DNA from: an uncultured Ruminococcus sp.
Lineage (GTDB): Bacteria; Bacillota; Clostridia; Oscillospirales; Ruminococcaceae
Length of the DNA: 5,830 nt
Reading direction: 5' to 3'
NCBI GenBank assembly: GCA_945876405.1
Contig: CAMCOJ010000148.1
Location: 1 to 5,830, forward strand
In this document: one piece after another, positions 1 to 5,830 of the stretch
Layout of the letters: each line of letters begins with the position of its first letter
Position numbering within the stretch: the stretch's first letter is position 1
Position numbers and translations under genes: made by a program
The notes under the pieces: generated by a model
Seen by the model: the letters and a program-made list of their open reading frames with translations, nothing else
The model's database searches: none
What the model was told of the DNA's origin: nothing

Positions 1-44
1 ATTTCTGCCTGTCTCGTGGGCTCGGAGATGTGTATAAGAGACAG
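1..44 (+). other. Sequencing-adapter contamination: Nextera i7 adapter with index 703 (not genomic)
   Basis: Positions 11-25 read GTCTCGTGGGCTCGG and 26-44 read AGATGTGTATAAGAGACAG. Together these are the full Nextera read-2 transposase adapter, the second part being the 19-bp Tn5 mosaic end. The eight bases before it (3-10, TTCTGCCT) are the adapter-strand form of i7 index N703, and positions 1-2 (AT) fit the last bases of the P7 oligo. The whole block is therefore library-construction sequence left on the contig end. It is open in frame with the downstream gene and supplies a false ATG at 16, whose product begins MGSEMCIRDR, a familiar artefact peptide. It should be trimmed and not read as a transposon. 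Confidence 0.98.
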
Positions 45-558
45 GAACAGAAAATACACCTCCGCTGAATACACGGAACTTGTTGATATGATTCGCAGAA
101 TCTTCCCTGATGCATCAGTTACAACCGATGTTATGGTTGGATTTCCGGGAGAAACTGAAGAAGACTTTCTTGAAAGTTATGAATTTGTCAGAAAAACTGC
201 ATTCAGCAAAATACACGTTTTCCCGTACTCCGTTCGTTCCGGAACGAAGGCAGCTTCCATGCCGGGGCAGCTCAGCGGTTCAGTAAAAAATGAACGTGCT
301 GCCAGAATGGCTCAGCTTGGTGCGGAGCTGGAGAAGAATTTTCTTAAAACACAGGTGGGCAAAACTGTTCCCGTACTTTTCGAAAAAGAAAACTGCACAA
401 GTTTTCACAGGGGATACAGTCCAAATTATACATTAGTCCAAATTAAAAGAAAATCCGCTATAAAAAGTTTGCGTAACAGCATTTTTTATGTTAATATAAA
501 AGAGTCTATGAATGAATTCTGCATCGGCGAGATAACCGATGCAGATCAGAATAAATAA
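45..558 (+). CDS. mtaB: tRNA (N6-threonylcarbamoyladenosine(37)-C2)-methylthiotransferase, 3' part only
   Basis: This is the last 170 codons of an MtaB/YqeV-type radical-SAM enzyme, which converts t6A37 to ms2t6A37 in tRNAs reading ANN codons, using S-adenosylmethionine and two iron-sulfur clusters. The visible part starts at NRKYT, the end of the conserved MNRxYT stretch. It continues through TTDVMVGFPGETEEDF (121-168), the late radical-SAM barrel motif, and HVFPYSVRSGTKAASMPGQ, which is typical of MtaB rather than MiaB or RimO. The C-terminal part from about 358 (GKTVPVLF, ending FCIGEITD) matches a TRAM RNA-binding domain. Members are usually about 430 residues, so the N-terminal methylthiotransferase domain and the CxxxCxxC cluster site lie outside the window. 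The 5' truncation is the contig edge, where the adapter replaces the first two bases of the probable Met codon (only its G remains at 45). It is not a biological break. The stop is TAA at 556-558. Family is confident from motifs; the MtaB subgroup call is slightly less so. Confidence 0.9.
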
Positions 559-560
559 AA

Positions 561-613
561 TTTCCGCAGAGTCTGCACAAATACCTGCAGTACAAGTGAC
601 ATAAATGCGGAGA
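561..613 (+). promoter_or_regulatory. Nested inverted repeat in the mtaB-purL gap (possible leader structure)
   Basis: An outer stem can form between TTTCCGCA (561-568) and TGCGGAGA (606-613), eight pairs with one G-T wobble. It encloses an inner hairpin of CTGCA (573-577) and TGCAG (586-590) with an eight-base loop. No T-run follows, so it does not look like an intrinsic terminator. The outer right arm covers the GGAG at 609-612 next to the upstream ATG at 615 but leaves the GGAG at 617-620 free. It could be an mRNA stability or processing element between the two cistrons, or chance. I see no purine-riboswitch core or PurR operator here. Confidence 0.35.
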
Positions 614-616
614 AAT

Positions 617-620
617 GGAG
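617..620 (+). promoter_or_regulatory. Ribosome binding site of purL (decides the start)
   Basis: GGAG lies six bases before the ATG at 627, a good Shine-Dalgarno distance. The alternative in-frame ATG at 615 has a GGAG only two bases upstream (609-612), which is too close for efficient initiation. The protein from 627 also begins MSVFRIYVEKKPEF, the usual beginning of Clostridia-type PurL. Confidence 0.75.
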
Positions 621-626
621 TTTAAT

Positions 627-3600
627 ATGTCTGTATTTAGAATCTATGTTGAAAAGAAACCGGAATTTGCAGTAGAAGCAAAATCAGTTCTCAGCGACGT
701 CAAAACAGCTCTCAGGCTTAACTCTCTTGAGAATATTCGTATTCTCAACCGCTATGATGCTGACAGACTTCCTGAAGAAAAATTCGAATACGCAATTAAC
801 ACCGTATTTTCTGAACCGGCAGTTGACGTAACTTACAGAGATATGCCTGAAGTATCAGCAGATGAAAGAGTCTTTGCTGTTGAATATCTCCCGGGACAGT
901 TTGATCAGAGAGCTGACAGCTGTGAACAGTGTATACAGATTCTTGCTCAGGGCGAAAGATGCAGAGTAAAGAACGCAAGAGTGTATATTGTCAGCGGCAG
1001 AATCACAGATGATGAATTTGAAAAGCTCAAGGCATACCTTATTAACCCGGTGGAAAGCCGTGAAGCTTCCCTTGACACATTTGACACTCTTGATGTTAAG
1101 TATGACATTCCTACAGAAGTTGCCACACTTGACGGATTTATTGATTACAGTGCCGACAAACTCAGGGATTTTATTTCCGACTACGGTCTTGCAATGGACT
1201 TCGACGATATCTGTTTCTGCCAGAAATATTTTGCTGAAACAGAAAAGAGAAATCCTACTATAACCGAAATCAGAATGATTGACACATACTGGTCAGATCA
1301 CTGCAGACACACAACATTCTCTACAAATATCGAAAATACAGAAATCGAATCACCATATATTGCAGAATCGTTTGAGCTCTATAAGGAACTCCGTAAGGAG
1401 CTTGGACGTGAAGAAAAACCGATGACACTTATGGATCTTGCAACTATTGCTGTAAGGAAGCTCAAAAAGGACGGACTCCTTGACGATCTCGATGAAAGCG
1501 AGGAGATTAACGCATGTTCCGTTAAGATAAAGGTTGACGTTGACGGTAAGGACGAAGACTGGATTCTTATGTTCAAGAACGAAACACATAACCACCCTAC
1601 AGAGATTGAACCTTTCGGCGGTGCTGCAACATGTCTCGGCGGTGCAATAAGAGACCCTCTCTCAGGACGTTCATATGTTTACCAGGCTATGCGTGTTACA
1701 GGTGCGGCAAATCCGCTCGTTCCTGTTGAGGATACAATCAAGGGCAAACTCCCTCAGAGAAAGATTGTCGCAGGAGCTGCCAACGGTTACAGCTCGTACG
1801 GTAACCAGATTGGTCTCGCTACAGGGCATGTTACAGAAATATACCACCCTGGCTATGTTGCAAAGAGAATGGAAATCGGTGCCGTTGTAGGTGCTGCTCC
1901 GGCCGAAAACATCAGACGTGAAAGACCTGCTCCGGGAGACGTTGTTATCCTCCTCGGCGGCAAGACAGGACGCGACGGCTGCGGCGGTGCCACAGGTTCA
2001 TCAAAGTCTCACACAGCTTCTTCACTTGAAAGCTGCGGAGCTGAAGTTCAGAAGGGTAATCCTCCGGAGGAAAGAAAGCTTCAGAGACTCTTCAGAAACA
2101 AGGAAGTTACTTCAATGATCAAACGCTGCAACGACTTCGGTGCAGGCGGTGTATCAGTTGCTATCGGTGAACTTACTGACGGTCTTGTAATTAATCTCGA
2201 TGCTGTTCCGAAGAAGTATGACGGTCTTGACGGCACAGAGATTGCTATCTCTGAATCACAGGAAAGAATGGCAGTAGTTATCGCTGCTGAAGATACAGAA
2301 AAGTTCATGGCAGAAGCTGCAAAGGAAAACATTGAAGCTACAAAGGTGGCTGATGTAACTGATGACAGCAGACTAAGAATGAACTGGAACGGAAAGACAA
2401 TCGTTAATCTTTCACGTGAATTTCTTAACTCAAACGGCGCTGTAAAGCATACTGACATAAGAATCTCAGAACCTGTAATCAGGACTTCAACTGAGTACAC
2501 AGACGACGCTGAAGGCTGGACACAGATGATTTCAAACCTCAACGTATGTTCACAGAAGGGCCTTGTTGAGAAGTTTGACTCAACAATCGGTGCAGGCACA
2601 GTACTCATGCCTTTCGGCGGCGTTTACCAGCTTACTCCTTCACAGGCTATGGCTGCAAAGATTCCGGTTCTGAAGGGAGAAACATCAACAGCTTCCATCA
2701 TGGGCTGGGGCTATAACCCTGTTATCAGCGAAAAGAGTCCTTACCACGGAGCAGTTCTTGCTGTTACTGAATCAATCGCCAAGGTGGTTGCTGCAGGCGG
2801 AAGCAGCAAAAAATGCTGGCTCACTTTCCAGGAATACTTTGAAAGAACTCAGAATGATCCTTCAAGATGGGGCAAGCCTTTTGCAGCCCTCCTCGGTGCT
2901 CTCAAAGCCCAGCTTGAATTCGGCTGCGGTGCAATCGGCGGCAAGGACAGTATGTCAGGTACTTTTGAAGATATTGACGTACCTCCTACTCTCGTTTCAT
3001 TTGCAGTTTCAACTGCAAAGACAGACAGAATTGTCTCACCTGAATTCAAAACACCTGGCAACAGCGTAATTCTCATCACACCTAAGTATGATGAAAACGG
3101 TCTCCCTGAATTCGACAGCGTAAGAAGATGCTTTGAAAAGGTTGAAACTCTCATAGAATCAGGTCGTGCAAATGCAGTATGGGCTGTAGCAGGTGCTGGT
3201 GTTGCTGAAGGTATAGCAAAGATGTGCTTCGGTAACAAACTTGGCTTCAGATTTACCAAAAAGCTCACGGAAAAACAGCTTTTCGATCCATGCTACGGTT
3301 CATTTATCGTGGAAGTAAACGGATCTACAAAGGGCAGCGAAACTGTTATCGGTGAAGTTCTTAAACAGACAGACGAATTCATGATTGACAACATCGACTA
3401 CACTGTTTCTCTCGATGCTCTCCTCAAAGCATGGGAATCAAAACTTGAACCTGTATATCCATGCATCATTCCTACAGAGGATACAAAGCCTGAAGCTTAC
3501 AGATATGAAAAGAAGACAGTTTTAAGACCTGCTGTTAAGACTGCCAGACCAAGAGTTCTTATCCCTGTATTTCCAGGTACAAACTGTGAATACGATACTG

Positions 3601-4346
3601 CCAGAGCTTTCGAAAAAGCCGGTGCTGTTCCTGAAACAATCGTTATCAGAAACCTCAGTGCTTCTGCTATCGAAGAATCTGTAAATGAAATCGAAAAGGC
3701 TATCAGAAATTCACAGATTATAATGATTCCGGGCGGCTTCAGCGGCGGTGACGAACCGGAAGGAAGCGGTAAGTTCATCACAGCATTCTTCAGAAATGAA
3801 AAGATAAAGGACGCAGTTCACGAACTCCTTAAGAACCGTGACGGTCTTATGCTGGGTATATGCAACGGTTTCCAGGCTCTTATCAAGCTCGGTCTCGTTC
3901 CATACGGTGAGATTACAGATATGACAGACGACTCACCTACACTTACATTCAATACTATCGCAAGACATCAGTCAATGATGGTAAGAACAAGAATCGCTTC
4001 AAACAAGTCTCCATGGCTTGCACAGTGCAGCGTTGACCAGATTCATTCAGTTGCCATTTCACACGGTGAAGGACGTTTCGTTGCTTCTGAAGACCTTATC
4101 AGAAAGCTTGCTGAAAACGGTCAGATTGCAACACAGTACGTTGATATGAGCGGTGCTCCGACAATGAACATCAGATACAATCCTAACACTTCCGTATCAG
4201 CTATCGAAGGTATCACATCCCCTGACGGACGTGTATTCGGTAAGATGGGTCACAGCGAAAGAAAGGGCACAGATATCTGCAAGAACGTACAGGGCGACAA
4301 GGATCAGTTTATCTTTGAAAGCGGTGTAAGATACTTCGCGGATTAA
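627..4346 (+). CDS. purL: Phosphoribosylformylglycinamidine synthase, single-chain form
   Basis: This cytoplasmic enzyme catalyses step four of de novo purine synthesis: FGAR + glutamine + ATP + water gives FGAM + glutamate + ADP + phosphate. The 1239 residues (start 627; four more if 615 is used) match the long single-chain form of Clostridia and relatives, not the split PurS/PurQ/PurL set of Bacillus. In order are an N-terminal PurS-like region (about 1-140); a linker ending in DTYWSDHCRHTT (219-230); the two-lobed synthetase with NETHNHPTE (from 318), GGKTGRDG (from 444), a CNDFGAGG motif and GGKDSMSG (from 771); and a class-I glutaminase from about 975. The glutaminase shows FPGTNCEYD, PGGFSGGDE (from 1035), nucleophile Cys1079 in GICNGFQ, and His1209/Glu1211 in GHSER. 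All expected catalytic motifs are present and there is no frameshift. mtaB ends 68 nt upstream on the same strand, so co-transcription is possible. No other pur gene is in the window, and a terminator follows. Confidence 0.98.
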   Translation: MSVFRIYVEKKPEFAVEAKSVLSDVKTALRLNSLENIRILNRYDADRLPEEKFEYAINTVFSEPAVDVTYRDMPEVSADERVFAVEYLPGQFDQRADSCEQCIQILAQGERCRVKNARVYIVSGRITDDEFEKLKAYLINPVESREASLDTFDTLDVKYDIPTEVATLDGFIDYSADKLRDFISDYGLAMDFDDICFCQKYFAETEKRNPTITEIRMIDTYWSDHCRHTTFSTNIENTEIESPYIAESFELYKELRKELGREEKPMTLMDLATIAVRKLKKDGLLDDLDESEEINACSVKIKVDVDGKDEDWILMFKNETHNHPTEIEPFGGAATCLGGAIRDPLSGRSYVYQAMRVTGAANPLVPVEDTIKGKLPQRKIVAGAANGYSSYGNQIGLATGHVTEIYHPGYVAKRMEIGAVVGAAPAENIRRERPAPGDVVILLGGKTGRDGCGGATGSSKSHTASSLESCGAEVQKGNPPEERKLQRLFRNKEVTSMIKRCNDFGAGGVSVAIGELTDGLVINLDAVPKKYDGLDGTEIAISESQERMAVVIAAEDTEKFMAEAAKENIEATKVADVTDDSRLRMNWNGKTIVNLSREFLNSNGAVKHTDIRISEPVIRTSTEYTDDAEGWTQMISNLNVCSQKGLVEKFDSTIGAGTVLMPFGGVYQLTPSQAMAAKIPVLKGETSTASIMGWGYNPVISEKSPYHGAVLAVTESIAKVVAAGGSSKKCWLTFQEYFERTQNDPSRWGKPFAALLGALKAQLEFGCGAIGGKDSMSGTFEDIDVPPTLVSFAVSTAKTDRIVSPEFKTPGNSVILITPKYDENGLPEFDSVRRCFEKVETLIESGRANAVWAVAGAGVAEGIAKMCFGNKLGFRFTKKLTEKQLFDPCYGSFIVEVNGSTKGSETVIGEVLKQTDEFMIDNIDYTVSLDALLKAWESKLEPVYPCIIPTEDTKPEAYRYEKKTVLRPAVKTARPRVLIPVFPGTNCEYDTARAFEKAGAVPETIVIRNLSASAIEESVNEIEKAIRNSQIIMIPGGFSGGDEPEGSGKFITAFFRNEKIKDAVHELLKNRDGLMLGICNGFQALIKLGLVPYGEITDMTDDSPTLTFNTIARHQSMMVRTRIASNKSPWLAQCSVDQIHSVAISHGEGRFVASEDLIRKLAENGQIATQYVDMSGAPTMNIRYNPNTSVSAIEGITSPDGRVFGKMGHSERKGTDICKNVQGDKDQFIFESGVRYFAD

Positions 4347-4380
4347 TAAAATTACAGTGAACGTCAAAATAAATCATATA

Positions 4381-4418
4381 AAAAACTGCATCTCTCAGAA
4401 ATGAAAGATGCAGTTTTT
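4381..4418. terminator. Bidirectional intrinsic terminator between convergent genes
   Basis: AAAAACTGCATCT (4381-4393) and AGATGCAGTTTTT (4406-4418) form a perfect 13-bp stem. After one C/A mismatch a further TCA/TGA pairing (4395-4397 with 4402-4404) closes on a GAAA tetraloop of the GNRA type (4398-4401). On the plus strand the T-run at 4414-4418 continues into ATTT, ending purL transcripts 34 nt after the stop codon. On the minus strand the stem is followed by TTTTTTATATGATTTATTTT, ending the hydrolase transcript; its stop codon (4421-4423) lies only two bases from the stem. The A/T tracts on both sides explain the two-way use. Confidence 0.88.
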
Positions 4419-4420
4419 AT

Positions 4421-5491
4421 TTAACTGATTCCAAATTCTATAAATACAAACTCTTTCTTCGTATCCCTTACTTTCAGCTCAACCTTATGGTTTTCCGCAG
4501 TATCAAAACTTATAACATTTTTCAGGGTTACATTTCCCCAGCCGTAAATGCTTCTGCCCTGGAGAATGGCTTTCTTTTCTCCGTCAATATAGATATCAGC
4601 ATCACTGAACCGGTCAGTTTTGTCATGGACAAATGCGGTAAACAGTGTGCGAAATTTTCCTTCAAAGCTCACAGATGCAGCCTTTTCGCCATGTTTCATA
4701 CTTAATCCGCTGCTGAAGAACTCACCGTATTCAGGGCATAAGATTTTTTCAAATCCCTCATAACTAACATCAGAACAGCTGCAGGTACGGTAATCAGCAT
4801 AATCATGTGAATAAAGTACAGCCGGAACACTATATTCGCTGTCTTCTTCCCTGCTTAAAACCTGCTCAAAGGAATTTATCAGACAGTCGGCTATAAAACG
4901 GTGTCCCCATGGATTAGGATGTATCATGTCATCAGAGTAAACTGACCAGCTGAATCCGTTATCAAGCATATTTTTCATGGAATCAGCAACACTTACTGAT
5001 ATAAGACCGTAGTGATTACCTATTCTTTTCATATATCCCTGACTTGTATAGAGAGAACGGCTGATAAGAAAGACAAGAACTACTGCCGGTTCTGACGGAA
5101 GAGAGAGCATACGCCTGACCAGGCTCTCGTATGAAACAATATACTCATGTCCGCATTCGTTATTTACGGCATATTCTATAAATACTATATCTGGACTTAC
5201 CTCTTCCCTTACCTTATCTGTTATCGAAAGCCCGATAAATGAATTGGCACTTTCAGTGGAAAGATTATGTTTTTCAAATGTACTCCCGCTGTATTTTTCC
5301 CTGAGATAGTCCGTTATGTAATCCGTATAGTTTTTTTCAAGATGCTTCGTTCCGTCCCAGCCTTTGGTTATCGATCCCCCTGCAAAGACAAGACTTACTT
5401 TTTTCTTTTCAAGAGCTTTTCGAAGTCGAAGATTGTTTCCGCTGCAGTACAGTGAATCCGAAACAGCCTTAATATATTCCGGTATCTTCAT
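4421..5491 (-). CDS. SGNH/GDSL-type hydrolase with C-terminal beta-rich domain
   Basis: The 356-residue protein is a probable esterase or deacetylase of unknown substrate. The N-terminal SGNH fold shows block I as VFAGGSITKG with probable nucleophile Ser40. Block III is VFIEYAVNNE, with Asn110 as the expected oxyanion residue. Block V is DDMIHPNPWGH, with Asp188 and His191 as the DxxH pair. Block II is unusual: where relatives read NAGIGGT, this protein reads NLSTESA (76-82), so the oxyanion glycine appears to be lost. Residues from about 225 to 356 look like a beta-sandwich (alternating hydrophobic strands, an IYGWGN motif, ending FVFIEFGIS) as in other rumen SGNH proteins with a C-terminal accessory domain. 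There is no signal peptide, membrane segment or dockerin, so it is expected in the cytoplasm, perhaps acting on imported acetylated sugars (inference). The start at 5491 is supported by an SD-like GGGGTGA nine bases upstream. It is monocistronic here and convergent with purL. Fold assignment is good; activity and substrate are open. Confidence 0.87.
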   Translation of the reverse strand: MKIPEYIKAVSDSLYCSGNNLRLRKALEKKKVSLVFAGGSITKGWDGTKHLEKNYTDYITDYLREKYSGSTFEKHNLSTESANSFIGLSITDKVREEVSPDIVFIEYAVNNECGHEYIVSYESLVRRMLSLPSEPAVVLVFLISRSLYTSQGYMKRIGNHYGLISVSVADSMKNMLDNGFSWSVYSDDMIHPNPWGHRFIADCLINSFEQVLSREEDSEYSVPAVLYSHDYADYRTCSCSDVSYEGFEKILCPEYGEFFSSGLSMKHGEKAASVSFEGKFRTLFTAFVHDKTDRFSDADIYIDGEKKAILQGRSIYGWGNVTLKNVISFDTAENHKVELKVRDTKKEFVFIEFGIS

Positions 5492-5500
5492 ATATATCTG

Positions 5501-5507
5501 TCACCCC
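5501..5507 (-). promoter_or_regulatory. Ribosome binding site of the SGNH hydrolase gene
   Basis: On the minus strand GGGGTGA ends nine bases before the ATG (5491-5489). It matches the GGTGA half of the AAGGAGGTGA consensus rather than the usual AGGAG half. It supports the start used here. Confidence 0.6.
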
Positions 5508-5515
5508 GTTTTTTT

Positions 5516-5530
5516 ACTCCAGAAAGGAGT
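5516..5530 (-). promoter_or_regulatory. Small hairpin in the hydrolase 5' leader
   Basis: ACTCC (5516-5520) and GGAGT (5526-5530) form a five-pair stem with a five-base loop. On the minus strand it is followed by seven A residues and then the ribosome binding site. It would lie in the short untranslated leader if the promoter at 5549-5577 is used. It could protect the 5' end of the mRNA, but it has no T-run on the coding strand and is not an attenuator. Function unproven. Confidence 0.35.
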
Positions 5531-5548
5531 CGTTTATTCCATATATAA

Positions 5549-5577
5549 ATAATATCATATAAACACACAGAAATCAA
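5549..5577 (-). promoter_or_regulatory. Candidate sigma-A promoter for the SGNH hydrolase gene
   Basis: On the minus strand TTGATT (5577-5572) and TATTAT (5554-5549) are separated by exactly 17 bases and match the -35 and -10 consensus at four and five of six positions. Initiation near 5542 would give a leader of about 50 nt. An alternative is the extended -10 element TGTTATAAC (5650-5642), but it lacks a good -35 at the right distance. The AT-rich setting makes chance matches common. Confidence 0.5.
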
Positions 5578-5830
5578 AGATTTTTTGTCAGAATAAATTA
5601 TATTTAGCAGCAACTTGCTTCATAAAAAAATTGACATATGAGTTATAACAGCACAGCTATTATCAAATACATAAAATGGATTTCATAAGTTTTTTTGTCT
5701 GGAAATATTTGCTCAAATTGTTCATTCTGCATATTTAATCTGATATTTTTGTTTCATTGAGGGCAATTTATATATTAAAAAATGTTTTATCAATAGTAAA
5801 TAATTTTACCATATCAACGCACAATTAATT
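5578..5830. other. AT-rich intergenic DNA, no gene seen
   Basis: Together with the leader and promoter region this makes a stretch of 339 bases without a supported gene. The longest reading frame noticed is 29 codons on the minus strand (5732-5643) with no ribosome binding site. A TTGACA box on the plus strand (5631-5636) has no -10 at the normal spacing. A nine-base direct repeat TTTTTTGTC occurs at 5581 and 5691, and a short palindrome AGCAACTTGCT lies at 5609-5619. None of these defines a tRNA, riboswitch or mobile-element end. The stretch may contain the control region of a gene beyond the right edge. Confidence 0.6.

Noticed and set aside
26..44. Tn5 mosaic end as evidence of a transposon or insertion-sequence boundary
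   Set aside because: It is contiguous with the full Nextera adapter and i7 index, so it comes from library preparation.
16..45. ATG at 16 as the start of a 180-aa gene
   Set aside because: The first ten codons are adapter sequence; the real gene is mtaB truncated at the contig edge.
559..626. Purine riboswitch or PurR-type control before purL
   Set aside because: The gap is too short for a purine aptamer plus expression platform, and I could not find the conserved core or a PurBox-like motif.
2081..2608. 175-codon open frame on the minus strand inside purL
   Set aside because: Antisense shadow of a conserved coding sequence; the composition simply mirrors purL codons, with no recognisable domain.
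2849..3268. 139-codon open frame on the minus strand inside purL
   Set aside because: Also a shadow of purL; no homology recognised and it lies wholly within essential synthetase motifs.
4487..4705. Plus-strand frame of 72 codons within the hydrolase gene
   Set aside because: It overlaps the hydrolase C-terminal domain in antisense and shows no family features.
5631..5663. Perfect TTGACA (5631-5636) with TATTAT (5658-5663) as a plus-strand promoter
   Set aside because: The spacer is 21 bases, well above the 16-18 optimum, and no reading frame follows before the window ends.
5581..5699. Direct repeat TTTTTTGTC at 5581 and 5691 as an operator pair or element ends
   Set aside because: Only nine bases, mostly a T-run, and the flanks diverge; consistent with low-complexity AT-rich sequence.
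5643..5732. Minus-strand 29-codon frame (MQNEQFEQIF...) in the intergenic region, with a hydrophobic C-terminus
   Set aside because: No Shine-Dalgarno sequence, very short and in AT-rich DNA where such frames are expected by chance.

Overview
The window is the left end of an assembled contig and holds ordinary chromosomal housekeeping genes. The style suggests an anaerobic Clostridia-type Firmicute, probably a gut or rumen Ruminococcus-like member of the Oscillospiraceae. That placement is inferred from the single-chain Clostridia-type PurL, an MtaB-type methylthiotransferase, moderate-to-low GC, AGA-rich arginine usage and an SGNH hydrolase of a kind common in rumen clostridia. No sequence search could be run.

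Layout. Bases 1-44 are not genomic. They read as the end of an Illumina P7 oligo, the i7 index TTCTGCCT (index 703) and the complete Nextera transposase adapter. Native DNA begins at about 45, inside the 3' part of mtaB (tRNA ms2t6A37 methylthiotransferase), which runs to 558. A 68-nt gap with a nested inverted repeat separates it from purL (627-4346, 1239 aa), an intact single-chain phosphoribosylformylglycinamidine synthase with its synthetase and glutaminase motifs in place. A strong hairpin at 4381-4418 lies between purL and a convergent minus-strand gene, and it can terminate transcription from both sides. That gene (4421-5491, 356 aa) encodes a cytoplasmic SGNH/GDSL-type hydrolase with a C-terminal beta-rich domain. 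The last 339 bases are AT-rich and contain its ribosome binding site, a small leader hairpin and a plausible sigma-A promoter, but no supported gene.

How the genes relate. mtaB (tRNA anticodon-loop modification) and purL (step four of de novo purine synthesis) are co-directional and may be co-transcribed, but no functional link is evident. The hydrolase is a separate, oppositely oriented unit. I found no mobile element, CRISPR array, tRNA, phage or defence gene and no credible undescribed system. The most useful observations are the adapter contamination that creates a false ORF start, the degenerate block II of the hydrolase, and the structured leader before purL.
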